Assembly (NCBI RefSeq): GCF_036785885.1
Contig: NC_092326.1
Span: forward strand, 43,601,072-43,665,071
DNA from: Coffea arabica
Lineage: Eukaryota > Streptophyta > Magnoliopsida > Gentianales > Rubiaceae
Reading direction: 5' to 3'
DNA: 64,000 nt
Within the stretch, counting starts at the first letter, position 1; every line of letters starts with the position of its first letter. A model generated the notes under the pieces. That model was given only the letters and a program-made list of their open reading frames with translations. It was not told the origin of the DNA and made no database searches. Shown here piece by piece: positions 62,679 through 64,000 of the stretch. The position numbers and the translations under genes are program-made.

Positions 62679-64000
62679 GTCAATCAAAACTACTAGTAAT
62701 TTTTGTCATAATTAATACAAACAGTAATGTAAATTGATATTGGCTTTCTTGATTAAAAAAAAAAAAGAAAAAACAAATGGTTACATTGTAAAAAAAAAAA
62801 ATTTTCAAACATTTTACAAGGGTTTAAGAATATTGACTAATTTAAAACTTAATTTAGCAATCAAAAATTTTCAATTACTAATAAGCATGTAAATACAAAT
62901 GTTCACATATTCCTAACTCATAGCCATATTAAATAGTATGCCTTGGTCTACTACTCATAGCCATGGAGAAATCTCTATTCCTTTTTGCTAGCATGGTCCG
63001 TTAAACATGCCTACATAATAAGTGGCCTTGAAGACCCAATTGTAGTTGGAAAATGAAAACCCCGGAGAGAGGGATACGGTACAGTCATATACCAATATTT
63101 CTCCTAGGCATGTTTCTTTACAAGTTTTGCCCTTCGACAATTATCAGATTTCTGGATGCTTTGCTGAGCGTAATTGTCTGGGTGGGGGTGGAATCCTCTT
63201 TGAGGTTTGGCAGTAGCCTTCATTCTCCCAAAAACAATAGTAAAAGAGCCTTAAAATACATCAAACTAGTGTAAATATTGTGTCACCAAAATAAAAAGGG
63301 AGGGTGAATTAAAAAAAAAAAAAAAAGAGAGAGAAAGAAATCTGCCATTTTATGGAAGTTGGATCCTTGAAATAAAAATATGAATATATATTAGAAAATG
63401 AATGGTATATAGATAGATATAAATGTAATAGCATGTTTAATTTGATTTGAAAATGAAATACTTACAAATATTTAAAACACTCGATTTGATAATCTTATAC
63501 GAAGATTCGAAAACATTCTTTACACCAATTAACCTTTAATACATAAGCCAATTAGTGGATTAATTAACATTGTTGAATTTTGTGGAGTTTATATTACAAA
63601 TGAGAAGACACAATCTTTGCATGAATTAATCCGTTGTTGGTTAAACAACCTACCTCCATTTTTATAAAAATTAAGACCGTACAGAATTCAAAATTAGTAT
63701 ATTTTTACATAGTTTATAAATAATAGCATACAAAAATGAATACGTATAAAGAAATTCTTTCTTTCTTTGCAATTCTTTTAGATAAGAAGCATCACAACAA
63801 AATACAAACTGTGCATATCTGCATGCATGTCTTTTTTGAAAGTGAACTTCTCGTATCTTTTGGAATACTTTTTTGGGATCACTACAGTTTAGGTTTCGAT
63901 CAGTTGTCCTTTCTTCTGCAATCTTGCAAGTTTGGAATCGAGGCATCGTTGAAATGTTTTCTCCATGCTCAGACTATGATGCGTGCTGTTGTTTTTCCTT
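62679..64000. other. AT-rich intergenic DNA to the window edge
   Basis: Nothing supported. A minus-strand frame near 63671-63946 has no known domain. A partial gene entering from the right edge cannot be excluded. Confidence 0.4.

Noticed and set aside
63671-63946. 91-codon frame at the right edge
   Set aside because: No known domain and AT-rich; too little sequence remains to test for a partial gene.

Overview
The window is nuclear DNA from a flowering plant, most likely a eudicot. Genes are split by many short AT-rich GT-AG introns, intergenic DNA is AT-rich and full of MITEs, SINE-like retroposons and a decayed Ty1/copia element, and every recognisable protein is a plant housekeeping type. 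The species cannot be named from sequence alone. There is no operon, CRISPR array or other bacterial feature.

Layout, left to right: (1) 1-2209 (+), the 3' half of a vacuolar H+-ATPase subunit B gene, with its start outside the window. (2) 3599-6539 (-), a seven-exon MUCI70/TOD1-like (DUF616) Golgi-type membrane protein, tail-to-tail with gene 1. (3) 7549-9765, a repeat block holding a SINE-like retroposon, a 1-kb fold-back TIR element and a Stowaway MITE. (4) 10460-12705 (+), a DNAJC17-type J-domain/RRM protein whose last intron carries a SINE with a perfect 15-bp target duplication. (5) 13727-15589, a Tourist-like MITE and a hAT-type MITE. (6) 16600-31470 (+), a complete 29-exon transportin-1 gene. 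(7) 32687-35641 (-), a five-exon plastid SECE2-type translocase gene that only appears when short exons are joined. (8) 37641-39349 (-), a two-exon PP2A B' (B56) subunit. (9) 40820-43690, a decayed copia element with a nested MITE, and a tRNA-like SINE. (10) 45847-46494 (+), a single-exon plant protein of unknown function. (11) 46.5-57.7 kb, a gene-poor repeat desert. (12) 57772-58857 (-), an intronless sterol C-24 methyltransferase (SMT2 type). (13) 58.9-64 kb, intergenic DNA with a strong hairpin and more SINE copies.

The genes act in separate housekeeping processes (vacuole acidification, cell-wall glycosylation, chaperoning/splicing, nuclear import, plastid inner-membrane translocation, phosphatase targeting, sterol synthesis). 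They do not form a pathway; what links them is conserved gene order. From memory, V-ATPase B / DUF616 / SECE2 and V-ATPase B / SMT2 neighbourhoods also occur in Arabidopsis. I found no clear novel defence or metabolic system. The most unusual content is the mobile-element biology: a fold-back TIR family with variable cargo, and several new-looking MITE and SINE families with intact target-site duplications.
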